Assembly: GCA_023853785.1 (NCBI GenBank) | Contig: JAJIRX010000533.1 | Span: forward strand, 1,156,813 to 1,220,812 | Reading direction: 5' to 3' | Origin: Psilocybe azurescens | Lineage: Eukaryota > Basidiomycota > Agaricomycetes > Agaricales > Agrocybaceae | DNA: 64,000 nt | In this document: positions 38,927-51,085 of the stretch, piece by piece | Layout: each line of letters opens with the position of its first letter | Position numbering within the stretch: the stretch's first letter is position 1 | Translations under genes and position numbers: made by a program | The notes under the pieces: model-generated | Told to the model about the DNA's origin: nothing | Databases searched by the model: none | What the model saw: only the letters and a program-made list of their open reading frames with translations

Positions 38927-41900
38927 ATGGCAAGCTACCTATTCTTCTCCATGAAAGACGCGTCTAACTTGAATGACAGGCTCCCCGAGGCTCTAAACGT
39001 CAACGAGATTCTTCTCCTGTCCCTGCTACCTCATCTCCCCGTCAACGTACACCGACGCGTCGAAACTCCCAGTCTTCACTTCCACCGTCTTCCCCACCTG
39101 CCCCTTTCTCAGATACAGACGATAGTATCGATGATCGAGACGCTGTCCAAGATGTAGATGATGATGAAGATGCTGAAGGCGAAGATCTATTTGGCGAAAC
39201 TCTTGAGGAGTAAGGGGTCTGTTTATCTGAGTCTAGCATTCATGACATTCATCATCAGGGATTATGCTCCGAATGAAACTCTGGACCGATACTCTGATGC
39301 TGGCATAGACGACGATGAAAATGTCGAAGAGCTTTCGGCTGCCGCTCGTCGTGCAGCTGAAGCGAAGATGGCGCGTCGGGACCGTACTGAACGTGGGGGG
39401 AAACAGGGGACAACGTGCTGCTCGTCGTAGCCGTGCACCTGCTTTTCTTGGGAGCGATGCCGATATGGAGGATGAAGGCATGGACGAACTTGGGTTAGCA
39501 AGTATGAAAATGCGTACAAGGAAACAATATGATGAAAGACGCGATCTCGATGATCTTGATGGCGTTGAAGATGTATGTACTGTGACGCAATCTCAGATTT
39601 TCTCATTACTCATGCATCTGTTTACTCAGGAAATCCCTCTGGAACAGCTGAGCGATATCAAAGCGAAGTCCATCGTTGAATGGATTGCCCATGACCGCGT
39701 CCGTCGATCAATTGCCCGGCACTTTCGACACTTCTTGATGACTTATGTCGACGAACATGGGGCCTCCGTTTACGGCCAACGAATTCGCAGCTTGGGAGAA
39801 AGTGAGTGCTGTGTTAAATTGGATAGTTTCTGAGCTGATCGTACCCTTTTTACTAGCCAATTCTGAGTCCTTGGAAATTTCATATCTTCATCTGGCGTCC
39901 TCAAAACCCATTCTCGCATACTTCTTGATCAATTCGCCAACAGCCATGCTGGAAATCTTTGATGAAATCGCACTAGATGCCATAGTGGTTCATTATCCAG
40001 CCTATAAACGTATTCATTCCGAGGTCCATGTCCGAATTGCCGACCTTCCCTTGGGTTCAACATTGCGAGACTTGCGTCGAGCCAATCTCAACAACCTAGT
40101 TCGCGTTTCCGGTGTTGTGACTAGAAGGACTGGAGTATTCCCTCAACTCAAATATGTAAAGTTCGATTGTCGAAAGTGTGGTGCTGTACTGGGGCCGTTC
40201 TTCCAAGACGCATCCAGAGAAGTAAGGATCAGCTACTGTGCCAATTGCGAAAGTAAAGGTCCTTTTACGGTCAACTCAGAACAGGTATTACTATATTTTT
40301 TGTGCACGGTCGCCATGACTCTGATTTAAAACTTTTTTCAGACGGTGTACCGTAATTACCAGAAAATGACTTTGCAAGAATCCCCTGGCTCGGTGCCCGC
40401 TGGTCGTTTACCTAGGCATCGAGAAGTTATTCTTCTGTGGGATCTTATTGACAGTGCGAAGCCCGGAGAAGAAGTGGTGCGTCTTATTTTTCGTGGAAAT
40501 ACAATGTAGCTTACAATAGCACAGGAAGTGACCGGGGTGTACCGCAACAACTTCGACGCCTCTCTAAACTCCAAGAACGGATTCCCCGTTTTCTCGACGA
40601 TCATCGAAGCAAACCATGTTAACAAGAAGGAAGATCTGTTTGCAGCTTTCCGTCTTACTGAAGAGGATGAAAAGGAGATGCGTAACCTTGCAAAAGATGA
40701 ACGAATTAGGAAGAGAATCATTAAATCCATCGCCCCTTCCATCTACGGCCACGAAGATATCAAGACTGCGATTGCCCTTTCCCTCTTTGGCGGTGTCCCA
40801 AAAGATATTAACCACAAACATCGTATTCGTGGAGATATCAATGTGCTTCTGCTGGGAGATCCTGGTACAGCCAAATCGCAGTTCCTCAAATATGTAGAAA
40901 AGACCGCGCACAGATCAGTTTTTGCTACTGGTCAGGGTGCGTCAGCCGTCGGTCTCACGGCAAGCGTCCGTAAAGACCCCATCACTCAAGAGTGGACACT
41001 CGAAGGTGGTGCTCTCGTACTCGCGGATAAAGGAACTTGCTTGATCGATGAGTTTGATAAGATGAACGATGCGGACCGAACGTCTATCCACGAAGCTATG
41101 GAGCAGCAGTCTATTTCAATCTCCAAGGCCGGTATTGTGACGAGTCTCCAAGCTCGCTGTGCGATTATTGCTGCAGCCAACCCTATCCGCGGACGATATA
41201 ATCCTACTATTCCATTTTCACAGAATGTGGAATTGACGGAGCCCATCCTGTCTCGTTTCGATGTGCTTTGCGTTGTGAAAGATACAGTTGATCCTGTCAT
41301 GGACGAATTGTTAGCGCGCTTTGTAGTAGGTAGTCATTTGCGCAGCCATCCAAAATTCGATAAGGAGACCGAAGAAATGGAGGTTGGCACTTCTTTGGAT
41401 GCAGATGTAAGCTCTCGTTGTTCCTGTATCTACGTCCTTTCTGTCTAAAAATGTTTCTCCCTTAGATCATTCCCCAGGATGTATTGCGGAAGTACATCAT
41501 GTACGCAAAAGAAAAAATCAGACCCAAGCTGTTCGACTTGGACCAAGATAAGCTCGCGCGCCTTTTCGCCGATCTGCGACGCGAGTCGATGGCCACGGGC
41601 TCGTATCCTATCACAGTTCGCCACCTCGAGAGCATGATTCGTATGGCGGAAGCTAGTGCAAAGATGGCGCTGCGCGAGTATGTCCGTCCAGATGATATCG
41701 ATCTTGCTATCGAGGTGGCCATAGGCAGCTTCGTCAGTGCACAAAAACTCAGCATCAAGAAGACTCTGCAGAGAGTAAGTCCTTGGACGTCTTTGTTTTG
41801 CATAGATGGCTGATATAATTCAATGTTGACAGGGATTCAGAAAATATCTTACTCAATCCAAGGACCACGAAGAGTTACTTGCTTTCCTTCTTGGTGGCCT

Positions 41901-42161
41901 TATCAAAGACAAAGCCCGCTTCCATCAACTGCAGCGCCATGAACAACCCGAAAACGTCGTCGTCAAGATTGCTGAACTCGAGGAAAAGGTAAAATTAATA
42001 ATTCAAGTATCATCAAGCAAGGGTCCTAACAAATATTTTATTTCCAGGCCAAAGAACACGACATCTTTGATATTTCTTCCTTCTTGAGGTCGAAGCTCTT
42101 CAGGACGAATGGATATATCCTGCGAGACAAAGTTATTGAAAAGCACTTTAGAGTGGATTGA
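38927..42161 (+). CDS. MCM2: MCM2, subunit of the replicative helicase
   Basis: Nine exons: 38927-39209, 39259-39572, 39630-39801, 39857-40284, 40342-40476, 40525-41406, 41466-41774, 41833-41988, 42048-42161, about 930 aa. MCM2 is one of six AAA+ subunits of the MCM2-7 helicase, loaded at replication origins in the nucleus. Seen: acidic Ser/Pro N-terminus with [10 protein letters not shown]-terminal C4 zinc finger ([25 protein letters not shown]); Walker [11 protein letters not shown]; Walker [11 protein letters not shown]; sensor 1 [10 protein letters not shown]; arginine finger [12 protein letters not shown]2-type C-terminus. The N-terminal exon needs one extra C at 38983-38986, and exon 2 has one G too many at 39395-39400. 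With both changes the model is 931 codons. The first residues before [10 protein letters not shown] are therefore uncertain. Confidence 0.96.
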
Positions 42162-42391
42162 TTTGGGTTCTGTATGGGTGTTTTGGTTTCTACTGTTATT
42201 ATGTTGCTTTCTATGTATACCTGATGTAAATATATGATATCCTCAAACATGTTTCTCACTGTAGTAAAAACTTCTGTTCTATGATGTTATTAAGTGGGGG
42301 TGGTCTGATCAATGAATAGATATAATGATAGTCTATGCGACCCTCCAAGGGGTGATTTTGGGTAATAAGGTAGTGAATCGAGCTATCAAGT

Positions 42392-43267
42392 TTATGGGGA
42401 GTCGCTGCCGACGGGCGACGCCTCAATATGCGATTTTGGTGTTGTGGCCAACTCTGAAGGCGTTTCATCGGGTATGTTATTGTCGTCAGAAAGACCCTTT
42501 GAATCAGCAGTTTCGGTATCATCATCGTCATCCATTATCTCTGCAAAAATGGGTAACTCGTCAAGATGTTCGTCAGAATAACAAAAACAGAATCTTCATA
42601 CCGTCGGCATACACTTCAGGGTGAGCTCTGAAGCAATTCTGCATATTCTGAAACTTGTCCACACAGTTGATACCTTTGGGCTCTGCTTCTGAGAAAACAA
42701 AGCAAGAGAATGCTTCCCTGAACTCCGGTCCACAAGGTCCATGGGCCATTCCTCCTAGGCAGGGGCAGTCCCAGTTGATTTCACCAGTTTCTGGATTGAA
42801 CGCGCCAGAGGCTGCTGGTTGACCATCTGCAGGAGGTGCCTCTCCGTCTGGTGGAGAGCTTCCACCTTCATATTCAGGAGAAGAGATGGTACTATCTGAG
42901 GGTGCGTCCGGCACGAATACGTCGCTTTCGGATGATGACGTTGACGCGGCAGATTCTGATAGAGTGTCTGTTGGACGCGTTGTTTTGGGTACTGAAGGCG
43001 CCACAGACTTTTCTGTAGGTACTGTAGCAATTTAGAGCCATGAATTTAAAGAAGCATATCATTACCCTTACATCTTGATGTTGGAGGAGCATCCAGAGCT
43101 ATTTCATTGGCCTCCCTTGATATGTGCCAAGCCATATACGCAGTTGTGACTGCAGAAGCACCAAGAACGGTTCGCGTAGCTTTGCTGAGAGTGAAAGGAG
43201 CCTTCCCTGGGGTTGGAGTAGTATGCAAGCATCTGCGGAGAGGAAGACGGGAGAACCGAGAAAACAT
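42392..43267 (-). CDS. MIA40: MIA40/TIM40, mitochondrial intermembrane-space oxidoreductase
   Basis: Exons 43072-43267, 42602-43021 and 42392-42540, in frame, 254 aa. MIA40 imports and oxidises small Cys-rich proteins in the intermembrane space, with ERV1. Seen: a basic presequence ([18 protein letters not shown]), one hydrophobic segment ([15 protein letters not shown]) as inner-membrane anchor, an acidic Ser/Pro linker, then the redox CPC motif in [16 protein letters not shown] and a twin Cx9C helix pair ([11 protein letters not shown] and [11 protein letters not shown], both with nine residues between Cys). The acidic C-terminal tail is typical of fungal MIA40. It is convergent with MCM2. 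Confidence 0.95.
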
Positions 43268-43425
43268 TGTGAAAGTATATATCAGAGTAGTAAGCCGAGC
43301 TGATGAGCTTTGCAAGCCAAAATTATTTCGCGTGCTGAGAAATATAAACGCTCCCGAAATAAATACATGTAAATAAAGGACATTTTATCATCTTGATCTG
43401 CTGGTTACTTTTTTTTCCTTCTCCA

Positions 43426-44280
43426 TCAAGCTCGTTCAGGCATCGTGCTACGATGCCAATCCCTTCCCTCAACAGCAGCTTTATCCTTGTCTGATATCCG
43501 CCCCATGAATCGTCGAAATCGGTCTGGATGCCATCGAAGTTGAGCGCTGCGAATCCTGTCTTTGCGCGTTTGATTCTGCGAGTGAAGGGGAGAGAATACC
43601 AATGCGACAATCGCGTCTCGCGTGATGTCGCCCGTGTCTCGTGGTGGTATAATTAGCGGCCATGGTATCCTTTTGAACTCGAGCGGATCTGATGATGCAG
43701 CCATTGACGTCCAGCGTTTCTCGTAATTCGCCCAAGCATTCACAATTAATTTATCCAACTTGGTTCGGTCCCTTTTTTCCTTTTCTTGTATCTCCGTCGC
43801 TTTGCGCTGTGCTTCCTCCCGTGCTCGTCGTTCTGCATCGCGTTTCTGCTGGAAGCGTGCCTCGATCCTCCGGAGTTCGTCCTGTATCCTCGCACGAACC
43901 TTCTCGCGCTCATGCGCCAATCGTCGCGCCCGCTCCTCCTGCCGCATCCAGTCCTCCGCCTCTACACCAAATATGTAGACAAGTTCCTCCCAATCCCCTC
44001 GGCTGTGTTTACTCGGCCGGGATTGAAGCATGTTGAAATCCTCGTCCCTTAGACTGAAGAAGTATTGCTGTTCCCTGACCCAGTCTTCTGTCTTTATGGG
44101 ACGTTTGTTTCCCTTCATGAACTCTTCCTCTACAACCCACGTATATGTTTGGGTCATCTGCTGCCAAGGTGCGTCGACAGTGGTGGCCTCGGACGTAGAT
44201 CGCGAGTGCTTATGTGAGCGCGAGTGTCGATGACGGCGCTCGGCGGGATAAGCAGACGTTGACTGATGTAGGTTCAACAT
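43426..44280 (-). CDS. Charged coiled-coil protein with C-terminal HPD motif (NFKBIL1/J-like)
   Basis: One exon from ATG 44280. It begins with a His/Arg/Ser-rich stretch, then WVREQQYFFSLRDEDFNML, a long Arg/Glu coiled coil (residues about 115-175), and a C-terminal block RSAQLRWHPDRFRRFMGRI. The Trp-His-Pro-Asp-Arg/Lys-Phe motif is shared by NFKBIL1-like proteins and resembles the HPD of J domains. In the given frame it stops at 43426 after an odd tail. If the GGG at 43466-43468 were GG, the frame would instead run EEGIGIVARCLNEL, the usual end of this fungal family, finishing near 43405 or 43323. Function unknown; RNA/splicing links of NFKBIL1 are known but not shown here. Confidence 0.65.
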   Translation of the reverse strand: MLNLHQSTSAYPAERRHRHSRSHKHSRSTSEATTVDAPWQQMTQTYTWVVEEEFMKGNKRPIKTEDWVREQQYFFSLRDEDFNMLQSRPSKHSRGDWEELVYIFGVEAEDWMRQEERARRLAHEREKVRARIQDELRRIEARFQQKRDAERRAREEAQRKATEIQEKEKRDRTKLDKLIVNAWANYEKRWTSMAASSDPLEFKRIPWPLIIPPRDTGDITRDAIVALVFSPLHSQNQTRKDRIRSAQLRWHPDRFRRFMGRISDKDKAAVEGRDWHRSTMPERA

Positions 44281-45178
44281 GGTACGGGATGAAGAAGAGG
44301 ATAGAGAGAGATGTGGAATAATGACAGCTGAGATGCTAAGCCCGCCTAGGATTAATACGTTCCTCTCACTAGGAGATATCTGTTCCTAACAAGTGATTGA
44401 TTTGTGGCATATAAATATGGATCTGTTTCTACCGCATTGTAAGTGCACGATAACCATGCAGACTGTGCAACGCACTATGCAGGAACGCTTTCGACCCCAC
44501 TTCTTGAGCAATACGCTTTCAGTACTCGGACTGAGGCAAACACGTTTTGTTGGGAACCGGCTTGGGTGAGAACCTGGAACAAAAGGGTGAACTATATACG
44601 TGCAACTCACTGGAAACACGATGACGATTGGGCTTGACAACCACGTTGCAAGGCAATCCACTAGGGACCCTGCCATCTCCAGATGAAACATTAGATGAAA
44701 ACTGCATGTTGATCTACACTAGTAAGTGAGCTATCCAGTGGTACAAACTAGATGGCTCAGCAGACTTGCAAACTGACGCTTACAAAGCGTGCATTACTGC
44801 ACGGTGTCTGAATTTGTCTGATCTAAGAGGGCACACTTCGAAACAAAGCCACAACCTTTGCGATACATGTTGATCGAAAAGAAGAAGAATTGGATTTCAA
44901 ATATAAACCACTACATACTAATCACGAAGGGAAATGTACGAGTAAAAGGGACGATTAACAAGAGTGAGAAACAGAGACAGGTTCCATAGTATCGTTGATA
45001 TGAAGAAACCTAGATGCATACATGAATTATAAGAAAAAGTACGAAATCGACCACGAGATAAATGATGAGAGTAGTACACATGCGTATGACTATAGAAACG
45101 ATTAGCATTGAATTATCGCCTGGGGAACGGAGGAACCACTAACCAATACAAATAAGAACAGGGTGGAAATGATCAATA
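44281..45178. other. Intergenic spacer
   Basis: About 0.9 kb between two minus-strand genes. Short frames only; nothing recognised. Confidence 0.45.
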
Positions 45179-48100
45179 TTACTGCACGGGAGGACTCTCA
45201 GGTGCCCCAACTTGCAAGAAAGACAGGACAAGTGATATAGAACTATTTTGCTGGCAGTGGATTTCGAGATCTCGGGCGGTCCATAGAACACCGTCAGAAC
45301 GCTGATCCGGCGTATTTGCTTGATCGCTTGATTCTGGGCTGTGATCGTTGCTGTCATACGATGTACTAGGTGACCGCTGGTCCAAATCCAATTCGTTTTT
45401 GCCAGCTCCATGTCGGTGATAGACCCGACTCCTAGATTTTGAACGAGTTTGCAGCGGATTGGTGTATGATACAGAGGATGTGTTGAGATGGGAGTTGATG
45501 CTGCTGCTTTGAGTAGACATGGATCCATTTGTCCGATGAGCATTTGTGGAACTACCAGTACCTATTAAGGTTTCTTGGAGGACTCTGAATGCAACAGCAT
45601 CCGCAGCTTTGTGAAAATTGGGATATCCCGCTGAGCTGAGTCCACTAGGAGCTTGAGCCGAATTAGTTGAGAATTCGATATGGCGTCGCAGAGACGTGGC
45701 CCATTCGTTTCTGATGATAGGGTCGTCGACGCTAAACATATATTTCCGCTTCGTTCCAGATTGGGCGAATGCAAGCTGGAACGTATTCCGCATGAATGCC
45801 CGTTCGACAACGATAGTATGACTAAGAGGGATCCCAGAGTATCTGACTGCGTTCGGACCTGATCGACACATCGTTATCGTCTTGGAGCCTAATGACTTTC
45901 CGGTCACGCGGAAGGATGCCTCAGAAGACTTCGCAAATTGTAAGACGGACGGTTCGAACTCGATATCTTGACCATATAATTCGATCGATAGCAGAGGATC
46001 CGCTTGTGGAAGACGGAAAACGATGGGGTCGGATTGAACTTTGTATGTGAGTCTTGTCGGCAGCGGTCTCTTGATAGTGATGGGGGTATCTTGCAAGCTA
46101 CCGAAGGTCGTTGGGTATGCCTGGCAAAGGTGTTCATGATAGATCGACTTGTATAGTTCCAACAAGAGATCGTCGGTGATAAGATACCGGATATCGTATC
46201 TGCGGAAAGCGTCGAGAAATTCTTTACTGGTAACGTTGCGCCTTATGTGGTCTGTTGGACCTGGTTCATCCGCAATACCACCATGAAGGCGATCGTTGAG
46301 TTGAACCAAGGCCCATACAAGGCGTACAGCCATATCTTTGTCGTGAGCCACAAACTTGGCATTGGCCTCGTACCACCGACTGCTGAAAGAATCCAGAAGA
46401 TGTTCAAGGGCTCCATAGGAATGTGAATACCCAGACACATTCACCGAAAGCAAAAAGACACGTAACGCCACATCTATCCTCAGGCCCGCGAACCCAAAGC
46501 CGTCCAAATATGTCTTTAAAACAGACTTTGAAGTCTTCCTTGCCAGATACTCGCCGAGGCGGCTTCTATCCAGCTCCAATATCCTGGACAACAATTGCCC
46601 TAGTAAGACAGGATCGTCTGGAGCGTTGGATTTTGTGAAAAGAGTACTGATGGCATGATCCGGATCCTTAGCGAAATGTGAGATAAAGGAGCGAATCAAA
46701 GGATTGCGGCCGAGGGAGGGGGCCTTCCCTTGAGCTTCTGACCGATCGGCACAAAATCGTAAGTTTCGTAGCTGCACGACACTTTTCACGGTATACTTTC
46801 TGTCAGGCAAACTCAGTTTGTAGGTATCCATGAGATTATCTTGATCATATGTGACAGGTTTCGCGATGACAAGGACGTCATTAAAAAGAAATAGGAATCG
46901 ATCTTTGACTGTGTTCGGGTTGACCACTTGTAGAACAGGCGAAGATAAGATCAACTTGCGAGGTGGGTCATCAATTGCAGACGTCCACAAAGGACTTCTA
47001 GACCCTCGGGCGAGATTTTCTTCAAGGCGTTCAAGCACGACCAGGCCCTGTGGGACCTTGAGAGAATACTGTGAAGACGATGTTGACGAGGATTCAGAGG
47101 CTGTAGGTGGTGGATAGTCACTGAGGGAAGAAGGATCGGGGGTGGCAAGTCTAGGCAACGATATCGGCTCATGAGGAAACTTATAAGGTGATCCACGGCC
47201 AGCAACCAGGTCAAGCGGAACAAGGTCACGACCTTTGAAGTTGGTATCGGCTTCCGGTGCTGGCAAATTTGACCCATTTAAAGTGACACCATTTGCAGAT
47301 GGTTGGACAGACGGCGTTACAGTAACTATTTCACCGTTAGGTGTCGATGGAGCATTCCCAGGCTCTTCCCAATCACTTGTCTCGTTTGCCTTCTTTCCAA
47401 AGATATCAGATATGGAGGGTTTCTTGTTTGTTATTTGCAAGCTTGGAGATTCTATGACAGGAAGCGGAGAGAAAGACACCGACCCAGGCACAGTTCCAGA
47501 AGGTATCACTGGCTTCTTTTTCGAGTTCTTGCTCAACCATTGCTTAACTCCGGGAAGAGTGGTAGGCAATTTGAGGTTATAGCCCGTTCCTGATCCGTTT
47601 TGTTGAGGTGAAGGAGAGACATCCATATATTCTGGATGATGCGGCGATGCTGGACTTGTTGAGGAGGATTCGGCCCCATACCTAGCAGCGAGACTGTCGG
47701 AGTTCTGATGAGACAGTTTGCGTTCTCTGTTCAGATCTGGGCTTTGTATAGGCGTATTTGAGTACGAGTATGATGTCTGGCTCTCCTCGTATGCATTCGA
47801 CTGCATCGAAACATCCGGTGTTGAAGCGCTCGACGGGAGCTGTCCCTTTTGACGTCGTTCTTCTTCTAATCTCAACATGCCTGGGAATGGAAAGAGTTTG
47901 GCGTTTTGATATTTGGACATATCGGCAGAAGAGGGAGGTGGAATAGGAGACACACTGCTTCTTGGCGGGGCGTGAGGAGCTAAGGACAGGATAGAGGTCG
48001 AGGCGGAAGGTGATTGCATGAGAGGGGGAGCTTGAGGTTGAGTTGCAGGACCACCATTCTCCCCTTTATCAGTCTTGGCGCTAATCAAACTTGCCCCACT

Positions 48101-50328
48101 TTCTCGACTAATGCTAGAGTCGGTGTGGTCCCGCCGTTCACGAGTAACAATGCTATTCGTGCGAGATCTCCTTCCAGTACTGGAACCTGCCCTTGAAAAT
48201 GTACTCTTCACCTTTTCCCAGGTTGTAGCAGATGCCGGCTCTGTTCGTTTCGTGGGGTCGTTCCCACTATACCGTTCTTCCCATTCAGAGAAATCTGTAT
48301 GGTGGGGGACCTCTGAGATGCAACTGACAACCTCGTCGGGAAGAACTGAGGTGATCCTGCTTCTTCGGTAGGCGGTTGCAAGGCAAGTCCGACTGATGAA
48401 GGGGATGCTGGGACATACACATTCTCAGGTGAGGTTTCCGACTCGACAAGCACGCTCTTTGAGCTCGACGAAGTGCGATCATCATTGTCGTATGCTTCAG
48501 GAGAGAATCCATTTGAAGACGTGGAAGACAACGGTGCTTCCTCCTCAGCTTCAACCTGCACGTTAACCTCCTGTTCAAGATCGTCTTCTTCTTCTTCATC
48601 GTCGTCAATAGGCATGCGAATCTCTGGTACTACAGTTCGTCAGCCAGCTGCGGGAGGATGATAAGCGATGAAGCTTACCTGGAGAAGCGATCCAGCTAAT
48701 TTCTCGGTCATAAGTTTCACTTATGGTAGCGTACGGTGTACGCGGTCTGACAGAGCTCGCGGGGTAGAGGACTTGTTCTTCATCCTCGTCATTCAAAGAC
48801 TTCTCTTTCAAGGGTGTCATGAATGGACTGCTGGGGAACATTTCGTTCCTAGAGGGGGCTCGCTTGACTGAGGAAGATGGGTACACCGACACCCAAGGTG
48901 GGACCAGAATCGGAAGATCCATTTGATGGCGTGTCGGATGAATGGTGGATTCTTAAGCCTTCAATATTTTGGAACGTTCGCTGAGGGGTCCCTGGTAATG
49001 GCGACGTCGCAAATCTTTTATCTGGCGGATCTCTGTCTTCTTCGTCAGGGTCTTCTATTAGAACACTTCTTCGACGTGTATGTTCAGGGCGCTCAGGCTC
49101 AGGCTCGTCTTCGACCTGTTTAAGCACTGTAGGTGGAAGTGGAGGCGGAGTTGCGTCTGTTATCCTTTCGCTGCTTTCTGTACGAGAACTTGAGTGCTGA
49201 TTCGGAGTGGTAGATTGGGCGCGGAGCTCGGCAAAGTGACCACGAAGAGTGGGTAGAGGGGTGGAAGGAAGAGCTGGTGTGTTGGGATTTGTTGAGTTGA
49301 AATCGGAATCTGAAACTGTAGGATTGCTACTGGGAGTCGCAGATGCCCTCCGTGATCGTCTTCTGCGACGTTTTGGAGTGGGAGAAGGTGCCCCTCTATC
49401 TTCTGCTCCGCTCGCACCGTCGGCGTCCGCTTCCTTAGTAATCCGTGTTCCTAGTCGCGATAACATATTCTGCCTAGCAGCAATACGCTCCCCACCGGAG
49501 ACCGTGTTGTTTCGGCTGAGTTTCGAGATGGACGAAGGTGGAGTTGGGGAGGGTGATGGGTCATAGGTTTCAGTACCTCCAGTCAGTTTATGCATTGCCA
49601 TTCTCCGCCCAGCAGCGGAGCTACCAGCACTATTGGATCGCATTAAGCCTCTCAGGTCTTCCAGAGTGGGCAAAGGGGTAGGTGGTGATGTGCCTGGGTA
49701 GAACAAGGACATGTCTGGGGATGCTGCGGCAGGTGAGCGCAGGAAGCCAGACTGTTGGAGAAATGGGAAAAGAGGGACTGGTGACAGAAGAGGCGGAGGC
49801 ATAGGATGTATCACAGGTGCTTGAGAAGATGGGTTTTCATCTGGCGAAGAGTCACCCCCACCTGAGTTACAAGGGACTGGGCAGCTTTGATTTTGGCTTT
49901 GAAGTCTTTGGAACCTCTTGACCTCGATCGTGAACGGGTGCGACGCTTTTTGAAGACGGCAGTGGGAGAAAGTGGTCTCTCTTCTAATTCGGTATCTGCC
50001 TCAAGCTCGACGTCCGTAGTTTTGTCGGTCGGTTGTGGAGGATGATCACTGTCGGGTTCGGGAGTTTTCTCTTGCTCGTCGCCTTGTATTTGTACTACTT
50101 CGAGCTCTTGCTGTTCAGAAGCTGGTTCTCTTGCATTTTTGTACCCTCCTCGTCGGTGACCGCCTTTTCTTCTTCGCTTTGAGGCTTCTCCCCTTCACTC
50201 ACAGCTTCGACATGCATTGGAGGTCGACGGCCGTCCTTCATCCTAGGGAGAGACGCGGCGCGCTTTAGTCTGGCAACAGCTTGCATTCGCTGCTCAGCTC
50301 GCGATGAATGCGTTTCCTGGTCCGCCAT
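45179..50328 (-). CDS. Large Sec7-PH domain protein (ARF-GEF-like)
   Basis: Two exons, 48679-50328 and 45179-48629, joined by a 49-bp GT-AG intron; about 1700 aa once four one-base breaks are corrected (T5 50136-50140, C5 49855-49859, G3 48879-48881, G5 48304-48308; the sum is then 1701 codons). The N-terminal 750 residues are disordered, Ser/Pro/Thr-rich, with a basic SRSRSRGSK patch. Middle: KQWLSKNSKKKPVI and NTVKDRFLFLFNDVLVIAKP, a PH-like strand. Then a Sec7 domain (SRLGEYLARKTSKSVLKTYL, DGFGFAGLRIDVALRVFL, DSFSSRWYEAN, SKEFLDAFRRYDIRYL) and a C-terminal PH domain ending RNEWATSLRRHI. Sec7 proteins exchange GDP for GTP on ARF GTPases at membranes. The catalytic-loop Glu seems absent (see findings). 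Confidence 0.85.
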
Positions 50329-51085
50329 GATGCTCTGTGTGGCGAAGATTAAGCGCACAGTCATGGTGAGGTCCAAGATTGCTGTGCATGACTTACCTTT
50401 AAAAAGAACAAATGGAGCGGGAGATGTCTGGTTGGCAACCAAAGAACCAGGCTGAGGTGGAGAAAACTAAATACAAAATTTCTGTCAATTGGACGCTGTG
50501 ATGAGGTAGCGGCGGCGAGAACTTACAAGAGAGAGAATGTTGGGTGAAGGGCAAATGTTGTGGACAAGATTCGAACCTGGAGGTTCAAGAAAGGCACCAA
50601 ACACGTGGCTTAGATTTGCTAAGTGCTTCTGCTCAATCCCAAGCTAAGACTTGTCAACGACTTGTCAACGAAAACACTCTTAAGACTCATTTTTAGTCCA
50701 AGCTCTCATAATTCCCGATGGGCACACTCTAATTTGGATGCATTCATCACGAAAAGAAAAGGTGGTTCCAATAAACCTGTCTTCTCTAGTCACATATTAA
50801 ACATTACGAGTTCTTCCAACGAGCTACCACAGTGATCCAAATCTGGTTCCTCCACTCTCTCGTCGTTCTATCGATACCATCGATGTATCTAGATAACCTG
50901 GGGCAACAGTTATGGAATGCAGGATAAGGCAAAACTTTAATGAGAAATTATACACGGTTTTAGAAATTCGCTCCAAAAAGCCCTTCATATTCTTGACAGA
51001 GGTCTGCCAGCACAGCATCAATGGGTATTCTATCACATCGATCACTCTCCATCCGCTAAGTCTGCCCCAGAAGAATCAAGGCCCA
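50329..51085. other. Intergenic spacer
   Basis: Upstream of the Sec7 gene. No gene recognised. A short tRNA T-loop-like string near 50563 was examined and rejected. Confidence 0.4.

Noticed and set aside
50545..50640. tRNA-like T-loop (GGTTCGAATC on the minus strand)
   Set aside because: The T arm has mismatches, no A box or acceptor stem can be paired, and no anticodon arm of proper size is present.
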